Assembly: GCF_003946485.1 (NCBI RefSeq)
Contig: NZ_RHOJ01000007.1
Location: 1-64,000, forward strand
From: Lacticaseibacillus jixianensis
Lineage (GTDB): Bacteria; Bacillota; Bacilli; Lactobacillales; Lactobacillaceae
Length of the DNA stretch: 64,000 bases
Reading direction: 5' to 3'
Program-made: the position numbers and the translations under genes
Notes under the pieces: generated by a model
Database searches by the model: none
Told to the model about the DNA's origin: nothing
What the model saw: the letters and a program-made list of their open reading frames with translations, nothing else
Part shown: in pieces, positions 40,779-48,850 of the stretch
Numbering within the stretch: the stretch's first letter is position 1
Layout of the letters: each line of letters starts with the position of its first letter

Positions 40779-42987
40779 TGAGAAGTATTTCCACCTGAGT
40801 AATGATCAGGTCAGCTATGTCATCGATGTGCTCCCGAATGGGCAGCTTGGTCATTTGTACTTCGGGCCTCGGCTTGATTTGGATGAGACGCAGTTAGATG
40901 CGCTGGCGGCACCGGTCAGCAAATCGGGTGGCACCGTAAAGTTCAGTGCCACGGATCACCAATTCAGCCTCGCTGACACCATGCAGGAATTGCCGGTCTA
41001 TGGGACGACCGATTATCGGCAGGGCAGCTTAGCACTGAAGGCAGACCAAATGCCGCTTTATCCGGACTTGAAATACCAGTCCTACTCGGTGACAGCCAGC
41101 AAGCCTCGTGACTTGGCTAACCCTGGTGCGTTTGGCGAACACGCCGACGGGCTGGCCATCACGTTAGTCGACCAGACCTGGGCGATCAAAGTGGTCTTGC
41201 ACTATGTCCTGTTTCCAGATGCGGCGGCGGTGGTGCGGTGGGTCACGGTCTCAAATGACGCGGCGCGGACGTACACCCTGACGCGGTGTCTGAGTGCGTC
41301 CTTGGACTTACCCGATGCTGACTATTCGTTTCTCCATCTATCGGGGAACTGGGCCCGTGAACGGCAGGTCCAAACCCAGTCGCTTGCGCAAGGTACGGTC
41401 GCCGTTGAATCACTTCATGGCGCTTCCAGTCACCAGCAAAACCCATTTGTTGCGCTAGTGGCCCAACCTGGGACGCTGCGCAGCGGCAGTGCCTACGGGG
41501 TCAATCTGATCTACTCTGGCAATTTCCTCGCTTCCGCCGAAGTGAATGAGTGGCAGCAGACCCGGCTGATGAGCGGCATCCATCCTTCGCAATTCGAGTG
41601 GCAGTTAGAGCCACATAGCAGTTTTACCTCTCCGGAGGCAGTTCTGCTGTACTCTGACCGAGGGGTCAACGGCCTGGCCCAGCAAGCGGCAAACTTCACG
41701 AATCGTCATATTATTGCGCCATACTGGCAGGGTCGGCCGCGGCCAATCGTGGTGAACAGCTGGGAAGCCGCCTACTTTGACCTTGATACCGACCATTTGC
41801 TTGCGCTTGCCAAGCGCGGAAAGCAAATCGGCATCGATTGCTTTGTCCTGGACGATGGCTGGTTCGGCCGCCGCGATGCAGATGACTCGTCATTGGGGGA
41901 CTGGTCGGTGGACCGGCGTAAGTTTCCCCGCGGGCTCAAAGCTTTTGCGGACGCGATCCACCAAACCGGCCTGCAGTTCGGGTTGTGGTTTGAACCTGAG
42001 ATGGTGTCGCCGGGGACGACCATGATCAAGCAGCACCCTGATTGGGTCGTTGGCCCGCCGCAAGGCCGCCGCTCGATCGGCCGGCATCAGTATGTCCTCG
42101 ATTTCGCCAATCCGGCGGTGGTTGACAACGTGTTCGCCCAGATGATGAAAGTGATTGATGAAACCCAACTCGATTACATCAAGTGGGACATGAATCGTGA
42201 CATCACGGAAGCGTACTCGGCATATCTGGCTGCCGCTGGGCGGCCGCAAGGTGAGTTTTTCCACCGGTACATCCGCGGGGTTTATGCCCTTTATGCGAAG
42301 CTCTTAAAGGCGCGGCCTCATCTGCTGATCGAGGGCTGTGCTGGCGGCGGTGGCCGCTTTGATCTCGGTATCCTATTTTACTCGCCGCAAGTCTGGGTAT
42401 CGGATGACAGCGATGCCGTGGAACGGCTAAAGATTCAGCTGGGCACGAGCCTGGGCTACCCGCTCAGTGCGATGAGTAATCACGTGACCAGCGTCCCGAA
42501 TGGTCAGGTCGGACGCACTACGCCGCTTTCGATGCGGTATCATGTCGCAACGTTCGGCGTCCTGGGCTACGAGCTGGACCTGATGAAACTGAGCACAGAG
42601 GAGTTGGCAGCACTCAAGGCGCAAGTCGACCAGTACCGGCAAGAGCAGCAATTGGTGCTGAACGGACAGTTTGAACTTTTGCCACCGACGCTCGATAATC
42701 AGAATGAGTACGCGTGGGCAGTCGTCAACGTCAATTGCTCTGAGGCACTAGTGGGGTTCTTCCGGGTCTTGGCAACACCGGGGCAAACCGTGGCGGATCG
42801 GCTGAAATTGCCGTTTCTGGATCCCGCAAAGCGCTATCGCATTGCCGGACAAACCACCGTTTTTGCCGAAAGTGTGCTGCGGCACGTCGGGGTCCCGCTG
42901 CCGGTTCAATTTAACGGTGTCAATGCTGACACCGCAAAATTTAGCGGCGACTATCAGTCGTGCCTATTGCACCTGATCGCCGTCTAA
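40750..42987 (+). CDS. alpha-galactosidase, GH36
   Basis: 745 residues from a GTG start without a strong site, inside the end of the DUF3284 gene. N-terminal beta-sandwich (about 1-330), (beta/alpha)8 barrel (about 335-660) and a C-terminal beta domain. Nucleophile Asp480 in IKWDMNRD, acid/base Asp552 in WVSDDSDAVERL; also FVLDDGWFGRR. It hydrolyses alpha-1,6-galactosides (melibiose, raffinose) in the cytoplasm. No signal peptide, so the sugar must be imported. A hairpin terminator follows before the beta-galactosidase. Confidence 0.95.
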   Translation: MIPTTLQIFDEKYFHLSNDQVSYVIDVLPNGQLGHLYFGPRLDLDETQLDALAAPVSKSGGTVKFSATDHQFSLADTMQELPVYGTTDYRQGSLALKADQMPLYPDLKYQSYSVTASKPRDLANPGAFGEHADGLAITLVDQTWAIKVVLHYVLFPDAAAVVRWVTVSNDAARTYTLTRCLSASLDLPDADYSFLHLSGNWARERQVQTQSLAQGTVAVESLHGASSHQQNPFVALVAQPGTLRSGSAYGVNLIYSGNFLASAEVNEWQQTRLMSGIHPSQFEWQLEPHSSFTSPEAVLLYSDRGVNGLAQQAANFTNRHIIAPYWQGRPRPIVVNSWEAAYFDLDTDHLLALAKRGKQIGIDCFVLDDGWFGRRDADDSSLGDWSVDRRKFPRGLKAFADAIHQTGLQFGLWFEPEMVSPGTTMIKQHPDWVVGPPQGRRSIGRHQYVLDFANPAVVDNVFAQMMKVIDETQLDYIKWDMNRDITEAYSAYLAAAGRPQGEFFHRYIRGVYALYAKLLKARPHLLIEGCAGGGGRFDLGILFYSPQVWVSDDSDAVERLKIQLGTSLGYPLSAMSNHVTSVPNGQVGRTTPLSMRYHVATFGVLGYELDLMKLSTEELAALKAQVDQYRQEQQLVLNGQFELLPPTLDNQNEYAWAVVNVNCSEALVGFFRVLATPGQTVADRLKLPFLDPAKRYRIAGQTTVFAESVLRHVGVPLPVQFNGVNADTAKFSGDYQSCLLHLIAV

Positions 42988-42989
42988 GG

Positions 42990-43016
42990 ACAGCCGCCGC
43001 GTTTGGCGGCTGTTTT
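42990..43016 (+). terminator. intercistronic terminator, probably partial
   Basis: ACAGCCGCC/GGCGGCTGT perfect 9 bp stem, loop GCGTTT, then TTTATT. It sits between the alpha- and beta-galactosidase genes and may set a lower level of the second gene. Confidence 0.8.
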
Positions 43017-43040
43017 ATTAACAGGGAGGAATAACGAGTA

Positions 43041-45083
43041 ATGAATTTCAATGTCGATGAAAAATTGCTGCATGGCGGCGACTACAACCCAGATCAGTGG
43101 CTGGATTATCCAGACATCATCGATCAGGATTTTGCCTTAATGAAAAAGGCGCACATCAATACCATTACTTTGGGCGTCTTTGCTTGGTCGGCGCTCGAGC
43201 CGGAAGAAGGCCACTTTGACTTTTCCTGGATGGACGATATTTTTGCCCGCATGAACCAGCTTGGCGGCAATGTGATTTTGGCAACGCCCAGTGGCGCGCG
43301 GCCGCAATGGCTCAGCGAGAAATATCCAGAGGTCAATCGCGTCGACGAGCGGCTCCAGCGGCATACCCACGGATTTCGCCACGATCATTGCTATTCCAGC
43401 CCGGTCTATCGCGCCAAGGTGAAATTGATCAACACCAAATTGGCCGAGCGTTACGGGCAAAATCCGGCCTTGGCGATGTGGCACGTGTCCAACGAGTATT
43501 CAGGGGAGTGCTTTTGCGATTTATGTGAAGCCAACTGGCAGCGTTGGCTGCAGGCTAAGTACCATACACTGAAGGCCCTGAATGACGCTTGGCTCACGAG
43601 TTTTTGGGGTGGGACGTACTCTTCTTGGCATCAGATCAAAGTGCCCAGTCAACTGGCTTCAACCAAAATCCACGGGATGGCGCTTGACTGGCGGCGGTTT
43701 AACACGGCAATCACGATCGATTTCTTTGACGCCGAAGTGGCCCCACTGCGCGCCGCCAATGCGGCAGTGCCGGTGACCACGAACTTCATGGCTGAAGGCC
43801 CGGGCCACGACTTTATCCCGCTTCAGGGCCTCGATTACGGCGCGTTTGCCAAGCACGTTGACCTCGTCTCTTGGGACAGCTACCCACAGTGGAACAATGA
43901 TTATGAACCACTGGCCGAAACGGCAATGAAGACCGCGTTCGTTCACGACACCTTTTATGGTTTGAAAGAGCAGCCGTTCTTGGTGATGGAGTCTGCCCCG
44001 TCGCGCGTGAATACGCCAGTAGCTAAGCTGAAGCGACCCGGGGTCCATGCGTTAGCGTCTTTCCAGCAGATCGCCCATGGTTCGGAAGGCTCACTTTACT
44101 TCCAGATTCGCGCCGCCCGCGCCAACTCTGAGAAGTTTCACGGGGCCGTGATCGGCCATGATGGTAGTGACGACACCCGGGTCTTCAAGGAAGTGGCAGC
44201 TTACGGGGCGCGGCTTTCAGCCTTGGCTGGGCTGCGCAAGGCGAAACGGCAGGCCAAAGTGGGGATCGTGTACGATTGGGATGTGCTTTGGGCGCAGCAT
44301 CGTGAAGCGGCGTTCGGGCGGGACCGCAAGCGCTACTTTCAGACGCTTGAAGATCATTACGCCTATTTCTGGCAACATGACATTCCGGTCACCTTGGTCC
44401 CGGTCGACCACGATTTCAGGCAGTATGATCTCGTGATTGCCCCGATGCTGTACCTCATGCGCCCGGAGCTGATGACGCGGTTGCGCGCTTACGTGAGCCA
44501 GGGGGGGACCCTAGTGGCAACCTACTTTACTGGCATTGTGGACGAACATGATTCGGTTTACCTTGGCGGCTGGCCGGCGCCTCTTCAGGAGACCTTTGGC
44601 ATCAAGTTGGGGGAGTTCGACTCGGTGTATCCTGACGAACATAATCACGTTGATTTCGCCGGGCAACAGTTTGAAACTCACGACTACAATCAGCTGATCG
44701 AGCCGGTGGATGCAGAGGTGTTGGGCCGTTATCAGGATGATTTCTATGCGGGTAGCCCAGCCATCACCCGGCACCGTTTTGGGCAAGGCACTGCGTATTA
44801 TATTGGCCCGCGCACCAAACGGGATCTGCTGAACGTACTGTATGCATCACTACCGGTGGTCCAGGCCGAACTGGCCCGCCTGGTGGCCAAGCCCAATCCC
44901 GCAGTTTCCATCCAAAGCCGGGTGGGTCAAGGTGAGAGGACTTACTTCATCATGAATTTCAGCAGTTGCCCTCAGACCATCTCCCTTGCGCGGCCGCTGA
45001 TCGATTGCGAAAGCCACGGGCCACTGCTTGGTCAGTTGGTCTTGACCCCTTACCGAGTCGTTATCGCAAAGGAGCGTGCCTAG
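43041..45083 (+). CDS. beta-galactosidase, GH42
   Basis: 680 residues behind AGGGAGGA. Barrel domain (about 1-390) with acid/base Glu152 (WHVSNEYSG) and nucleophile Glu317 (LVMESAPSRVN); trimerisation domain (about 395-600) and a C-terminal beta domain. A Cys-rich ECFCDLCEANW segment after the acid/base is the zinc-cluster position of GH42, here retaining only part of the Cys set. It releases galactose from beta-galactosides, possibly plant galactan oligosaccharides, inside the cell. The SGNH gene starts one base after its stop. Confidence 0.94.
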   Translation: MNFNVDEKLLHGGDYNPDQWLDYPDIIDQDFALMKKAHINTITLGVFAWSALEPEEGHFDFSWMDDIFARMNQLGGNVILATPSGARPQWLSEKYPEVNRVDERLQRHTHGFRHDHCYSSPVYRAKVKLINTKLAERYGQNPALAMWHVSNEYSGECFCDLCEANWQRWLQAKYHTLKALNDAWLTSFWGGTYSSWHQIKVPSQLASTKIHGMALDWRRFNTAITIDFFDAEVAPLRAANAAVPVTTNFMAEGPGHDFIPLQGLDYGAFAKHVDLVSWDSYPQWNNDYEPLAETAMKTAFVHDTFYGLKEQPFLVMESAPSRVNTPVAKLKRPGVHALASFQQIAHGSEGSLYFQIRAARANSEKFHGAVIGHDGSDDTRVFKEVAAYGARLSALAGLRKAKRQAKVGIVYDWDVLWAQHREAAFGRDRKRYFQTLEDHYAYFWQHDIPVTLVPVDHDFRQYDLVIAPMLYLMRPELMTRLRAYVSQGGTLVATYFTGIVDEHDSVYLGGWPAPLQETFGIKLGEFDSVYPDEHNHVDFAGQQFETHDYNQLIEPVDAEVLGRYQDDFYAGSPAITRHRFGQGTAYYIGPRTKRDLLNVLYASLPVVQAELARLVAKPNPAVSIQSRVGQGERTYFIMNFSSCPQTISLARPLIDCESHGPLLGQLVLTPYRVVIAKERA

Positions 45084-45084
45084 C

Positions 45085-46095
45085 GTGGAAAAAGACGGGA
45101 TCTTATTCCATAACGTGGCCCGGATCCGCGCCACTAAGGCCGGTCCCTTGCTCGACCGGGTGCCGGCGGCGGTCTTTGCGGGCTTAGACGAACCGGCTAC
45201 GCATACGTCATCCGATGCCAGCGGCGTTGAGCTGCGTTTTGTCATGCAGGCGCCTACGGTCAAATTGACCCTCAGTGTGGAGGCGGCCGCAGAGGCCCAG
45301 GTGGCCTACATTCGGTACGGCAGCTTCCCTGGCACTTGGGCGGCGGCGAATCGGATCTTGACGACGGTACCAACGCCGGTCACCATTTCGGCGCCGGCCA
45401 ACCTGAAGCGGCTGCAAGAAGTCGCACGCGCGGCGAACCTGGCGTTTGATCCGGCTGTGGTCCGCATTTGTTTGCCGTACTGCCGCACCTATTACTGGGG
45501 AGCGACCGGTGCAATATCTGTTCCGCGGGCCCAGCAGATGCCCAAACAGACGTACCTGGCCTATGGCTCTTCCATCACGCACGGTTCGCTGGCGCTCAAT
45601 CCGTTGGCCACTTATCCCCAGTTGATTGCTGACCGGTTTCAGGCAGATCTGTTGAACTTCGGTTTTCCGGGTTCTGCCTGGCTGGAGCCGGCGCTGGCAG
45701 ATTACTTGGCGGCCCGGCAGGACTGGACGTTTGCCTCTTTAGAGCTTGGCATCAATATGCTTGACGCGTTCTCGCCGGCCGCTTTTCGCGCGCGGGTCCG
45801 CCGCTTTATCGCGCCGTTTGCGGCCGACCCACGGCCCGTGGTCGCCACCGATATGGTGGTGACAGATTATCCCGCCGCCCCGGAAAAGGTCAGGGCCTTT
45901 AGGCAGATCGTCCAGGAGGAATGTCAAGGCAAGCTCCCGTATGTCAGCGGCCTTCAGCTGCTGGCCCAGTTGACCGACTTGAGCTCCGACCTGCTGCATC
46001 CGACGGCGGTGGGAATGGCCAAAATTGCGCGTCGGCTCGGTGATTTCATGATCGCCAGCGGCAGTGTGGCAGGTCCCTCGCCGAACCAAGTGTGA
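45085..46095 (+). CDS. SGNH/GDSL hydrolase, probable carbohydrate esterase
   Basis: 336 residues from GTG at 45085, ten bases behind AAAGGAG; a GTG at 45076 is too close to that site. N-terminal beta-sandwich (about 1-150) followed by an SGNH hydrolase domain: YGSSITHG (block I Ser), FGFPGSAW (Gly), LELGINMLD (Asn) and DLLHPTAVG (Asp-His). The two-domain form resembles carbohydrate acetyl esterases. Its place directly behind the GH42 gene suggests removal of acetyl groups from imported oligosaccharides. No signal peptide. Confidence 0.85.
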   Translation: MEKDGILFHNVARIRATKAGPLLDRVPAAVFAGLDEPATHTSSDASGVELRFVMQAPTVKLTLSVEAAAEAQVAYIRYGSFPGTWAAANRILTTVPTPVTISAPANLKRLQEVARAANLAFDPAVVRICLPYCRTYYWGATGAISVPRAQQMPKQTYLAYGSSITHGSLALNPLATYPQLIADRFQADLLNFGFPGSAWLEPALADYLAARQDWTFASLELGINMLDAFSPAAFRARVRRFIAPFAADPRPVVATDMVVTDYPAAPEKVRAFRQIVQEECQGKLPYVSGLQLLAQLTDLSSDLLHPTAVGMAKIARRLGDFMIASGSVAGPSPNQV

Positions 46096-46138
46096 GCCAA
46101 AAGGGGGCGAGGGTGTTTCCTCACGCCACGACCAGTAA

Positions 46139-46190
46139 ACAAGCACCCCTGCATTGCGATTGAGTAGAATCGCAGCGCAGGGGTGCTTGC
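46139..46190. repeat. gene-end palindrome (second palindromic family)
   Basis: CAAGCACCCCTGC pairs perfectly with GCAGGGGTGCTTG; inner TGCGATT/AATCGCA. Between the convergent SGNH and aldo/keto reductase genes. Related in layout to the hairpins at 5990 and 53731; probably a bidirectional terminator. Confidence 0.75.
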
Positions 46191-46240
46191 ATTTTAGGTA
46201 AAATCCGTTCAGTGGTTTCTGCTGGCAGGCAATTAGGACA

Positions 46241-47158
46241 TCAAGGCAGATCATTGCCCGCGGCGAGGTAGACATCGTACCACTCCTGGCGAGACAAGGT
46301 GATGTCTCCGGCCTCAGCGATGTCAGCAATGCGCTTGGCGTTGGTCGTGCCAGCAATGACCTGGGTGCCAGGGACGCGGATCAACCAGGCCGCCGCGATT
46401 GCGCTAGAGTTGGTGTGGTACTGGTCGGCCAGCTCCTGGAGTTTGGCATTGAGCTTCGGGAACTTCGGGTTGTCAATGAAGGGGCCGCCGAAGAAGCCGG
46501 CCTGGAACGGGCTCCAGGCCTGGATGGTCATATCGTGGAGCTGCGAATACTCAAGAAGGGAGCCGTCATGGTCAACAGAGCGGTCGTCCGTCATGTTCAC
46601 GTGGATACCGTTGTCGATCATGCCAGTGTGGGTGACGGCAAACTGAAGTTGATTAGCCACCAGCGGCTGCTTTACCGCTTTTTTCAGCAGTTCGATCTGC
46701 ATTGGATTGCAGTTGGAAACCCCAAAGTGGCGGACTTTGCCGGCGGCCTGCAGATCGTTGAACGCTTCAGCGACTTCGGCGGGCTCCATCAAGGCGTCTG
46801 GACGGTGCAGCAGAAGGACGTCCAAGTAGTCCAAGCCAAGGCGCTTCAAGGAGCCATCCACGGCGGCCTCGATGTGCTGCTTGGAAAAGTCGTAGCGCTG
46901 ACCAGGTACGATGCCGACCTTGCTTTGGACGATCACATCGTCGCGCGAAAAGTTGGCGTTTTTCAGCGCCTGGCCGAACAGGGTCTCCGCCTTACCGCCG
47001 TCGTAGATATCGGCGTTATCAAAAAAGTTGACGCCAGCGTCGTGGGCGCTTTCGATCAGCTTGGTCGCATCAGCCACGTCCAGCTTGGTGATCCGCATGA
47101 CGCCCAGCGCCACTGCGGACACAGAGACGCCGACATTGCCGAGATTCAAATGCTTCAT
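46241..47158 (-). CDS. aldo/keto reductase, YdhF-like
   Basis: 305 residues behind AAGGAGGAA. Catalytic tetrad positions visible: Asp in NFFDNADIYDGG with Tyr, Lys in VIVQSKVGI, His in VLLLHRPD. The NADPH-site tail IAGTTNAKRI is present. This subgroup reduces aldehydes or ketones of unknown identity. It is divergent from the ppx2 gene with 162 bp between; a second, clearly different aldo/keto reductase lies at 12361. Confidence 0.92.
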   Translation of the reverse strand: MKHLNLGNVGVSVSAVALGVMRITKLDVADATKLIESAHDAGVNFFDNADIYDGGKAETLFGQALKNANFSRDDVIVQSKVGIVPGQRYDFSKQHIEAAVDGSLKRLGLDYLDVLLLHRPDALMEPAEVAEAFNDLQAAGKVRHFGVSNCNPMQIELLKKAVKQPLVANQLQFAVTHTGMIDNGIHVNMTDDRSVDHDGSLLEYSQLHDMTIQAWSPFQAGFFGGPFIDNPKFPKLNAKLQELADQYHTNSSAIAAAWLIRVPGTQVIAGTTNAKRIADIAEAGDITLSRQEWYDVYLAAGNDLP

Positions 47159-47320
47159 ATCGTAATTCCTCCTTCAGTGATCGTGCAGTATGGGTGCACA
47201 CCAATTCTTCTTCACATTAGCACACCCAGGTGGGTTTTGAAAGCTGTTACATGTGGGCTATTGCCATTCGCAGAACCGGTTGACCATGCTATGATGGGGG
47301 ATAAAAGGAGGGGTTTGATC

Positions 47321-48850
47321 ATGGCAGCATCTGAACGCGGGTTTGTCGTCATCGGTGCCCAATTTGTCTTTTTCAGTATTACCGACCTGCGCACGCTCAA
47401 GGAAGTGGAGCGGGGCGCCTACCCAGTTTCGACCGGCGAGGATATTTTTGCCACTCACGAGATCGAACCCGAAACCGTCGATCAGCTGGCGGTGGCCCTC
47501 CGGACGATCGACCGCTTGATGAAGGACTACGGCGTTGCTCAAGTCAAAGTCGTGGGTAGCCACAGCTTTTTTGAGGCCGAAAACGCCCAATTTGTCCGCG
47601 ATCAGCTCCTGAGTCGCACCGGCCTTACGGTGGCGATGCTGACCCTATCAGAGGAGTCGTTTTATCGCACGCAGGCGGTGCTGGGGAAGTTTCCGGACTT
47701 CGACAAGGTGACGAACAGCGGCACGGTCCTGATCGACATCTCCAGCGGCTCGGTGGAGCTGACGGCTTTTGCCGACGGCGATTTCGGCTTTTCGCGGAAC
47801 CTTTCGCTGGGGCCCTTGCGCGTCTTCGAAGTGATGTCCGACTTGCAGCGGACGGTGCCGAACCCCGTCGAAGTGATGCGCGACTACATCGACTCACGGC
47901 TGGCCGATTTTATGCGGCTGCTGCCGAAGAACCAACACTACCCGCACGTCATCCTGATGGGGTCGGCCTTGTCGGTGTTTGGGGCGCTGATCCCCACCGG
48001 CCAAGGCACCGTCGAGATCGACCGGGAGGGCTTCAAGCTGCTGTACCGGGAGCTAACGCGCGCGTCCGATCAGTACCTGAGTGAGCACTACGAGCTGACC
48101 GCCAGTGAGACCTCGCAGGTGCTGCCAACGGTGCTCCTGGTTTACCGGCTGATCAAGAGCCTGAACTCAGAGGAGATCTGGATCTCGGATCTGAAGCTGC
48201 TGGACGGGCTGGAGGTCAGTGCGGCTTCGGCGTTCGGTTCGAAGGCGGTGGCCATCGATCCCGACCACGAGATCCTCATCTCTGCCCGCAACCTCGCCGA
48301 TCGCTACATGGTCGACCCCAAGCACCGGGATTTCACGGTCAAGTACGCTTTGCAGCTGTTCGATCGGTTGAAAAAACTGCACGGACTGGGCAAGCGTGAA
48401 CGATTGCTCCTGGAGATCGCGGCAACCGTCACGGACATTGGTGCGTACGTCGATACCCACAAACATTACGAGCACTCGGACTACATCATCCAGGCGTCAG
48501 AGCTGATTGGTCTGACGGCGCCGGAACAGCGGATGGTGGCGACCATCGCGCGTTACCATTCCAGCGACACCCCGCAGACCGACCTGTCTGACTTGACGGA
48601 ATTCAACACCGCCCGGCGCCTGGTCATTGCCAAACTGGCGGCGCTGCTGCGGGTTGCGGATGCCCTGGACGCGTCTCGCCAGCAGAAGATCGAAAAGATC
48701 CGCGTTTCCCTGCAAGACGAGCGGGTCCTGTTAACGGCGACGGCAAACGATGATGTTGAACTGGAACGTTGGTCCCTGAACACGAAGGGTGAATTCTTCG
48801 CTGCTGTTTACGGGCTGCCAATTGAGCTGAAAGGAAAGACGCGGCTATGA
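47321..48850 (+). CDS. ppx2: degenerate Ppx/GppA-like protein with HD-type C-domain
   Basis: 509 residues from the ATG behind AGGAGG; the open frame extends 900 bp upstream through the divergent gene and is rejected there. Residues 1-300 follow the Ppx/GppA ASKHA fold, but the phosphate loops are changed: the usual DLGSNS reads VIGAQFVFFS, and DTGGGS reads IDISSGSVEL. Residues about 310-490 form an HD-like helical domain (KYALQLFDRL, RYHSSD). It overlaps ppk by 4 bp. Because a normal Ppx is encoded after ppk, this one is probably a regulatory or altered-substrate member. An extended -10 (TGCTATGAT) is seen near 47288. Confidence 0.85.
   Translation: MAASERGFVVIGAQFVFFSITDLRTLKEVERGAYPVSTGEDIFATHEIEPETVDQLAVALRTIDRLMKDYGVAQVKVVGSHSFFEAENAQFVRDQLLSRTGLTVAMLTLSEESFYRTQAVLGKFPDFDKVTNSGTVLIDISSGSVELTAFADGDFGFSRNLSLGPLRVFEVMSDLQRTVPNPVEVMRDYIDSRLADFMRLLPKNQHYPHVILMGSALSVFGALIPTGQGTVEIDREGFKLLYRELTRASDQYLSEHYELTASETSQVLPTVLLVYRLIKSLNSEEIWISDLKLLDGLEVSAASAFGSKAVAIDPDHEILISARNLADRYMVDPKHRDFTVKYALQLFDRLKKLHGLGKRERLLLEIAATVTDIGAYVDTHKHYEHSDYIIQASELIGLTAPEQRMVATIARYHSSDTPQTDLSDLTEFNTARRLVIAKLAALLRVADALDASRQQKIEKIRVSLQDERVLLTATANDDVELERWSLNTKGEFFAAVYGLPIELKGKTRL

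Noticed and set aside
46415-47320. 302-residue N-terminal extension of ppx2
   Set aside because: Antisense to the aldo/keto reductase gene, produced by high GC content; the ATG at 47321 has AGGAGG.
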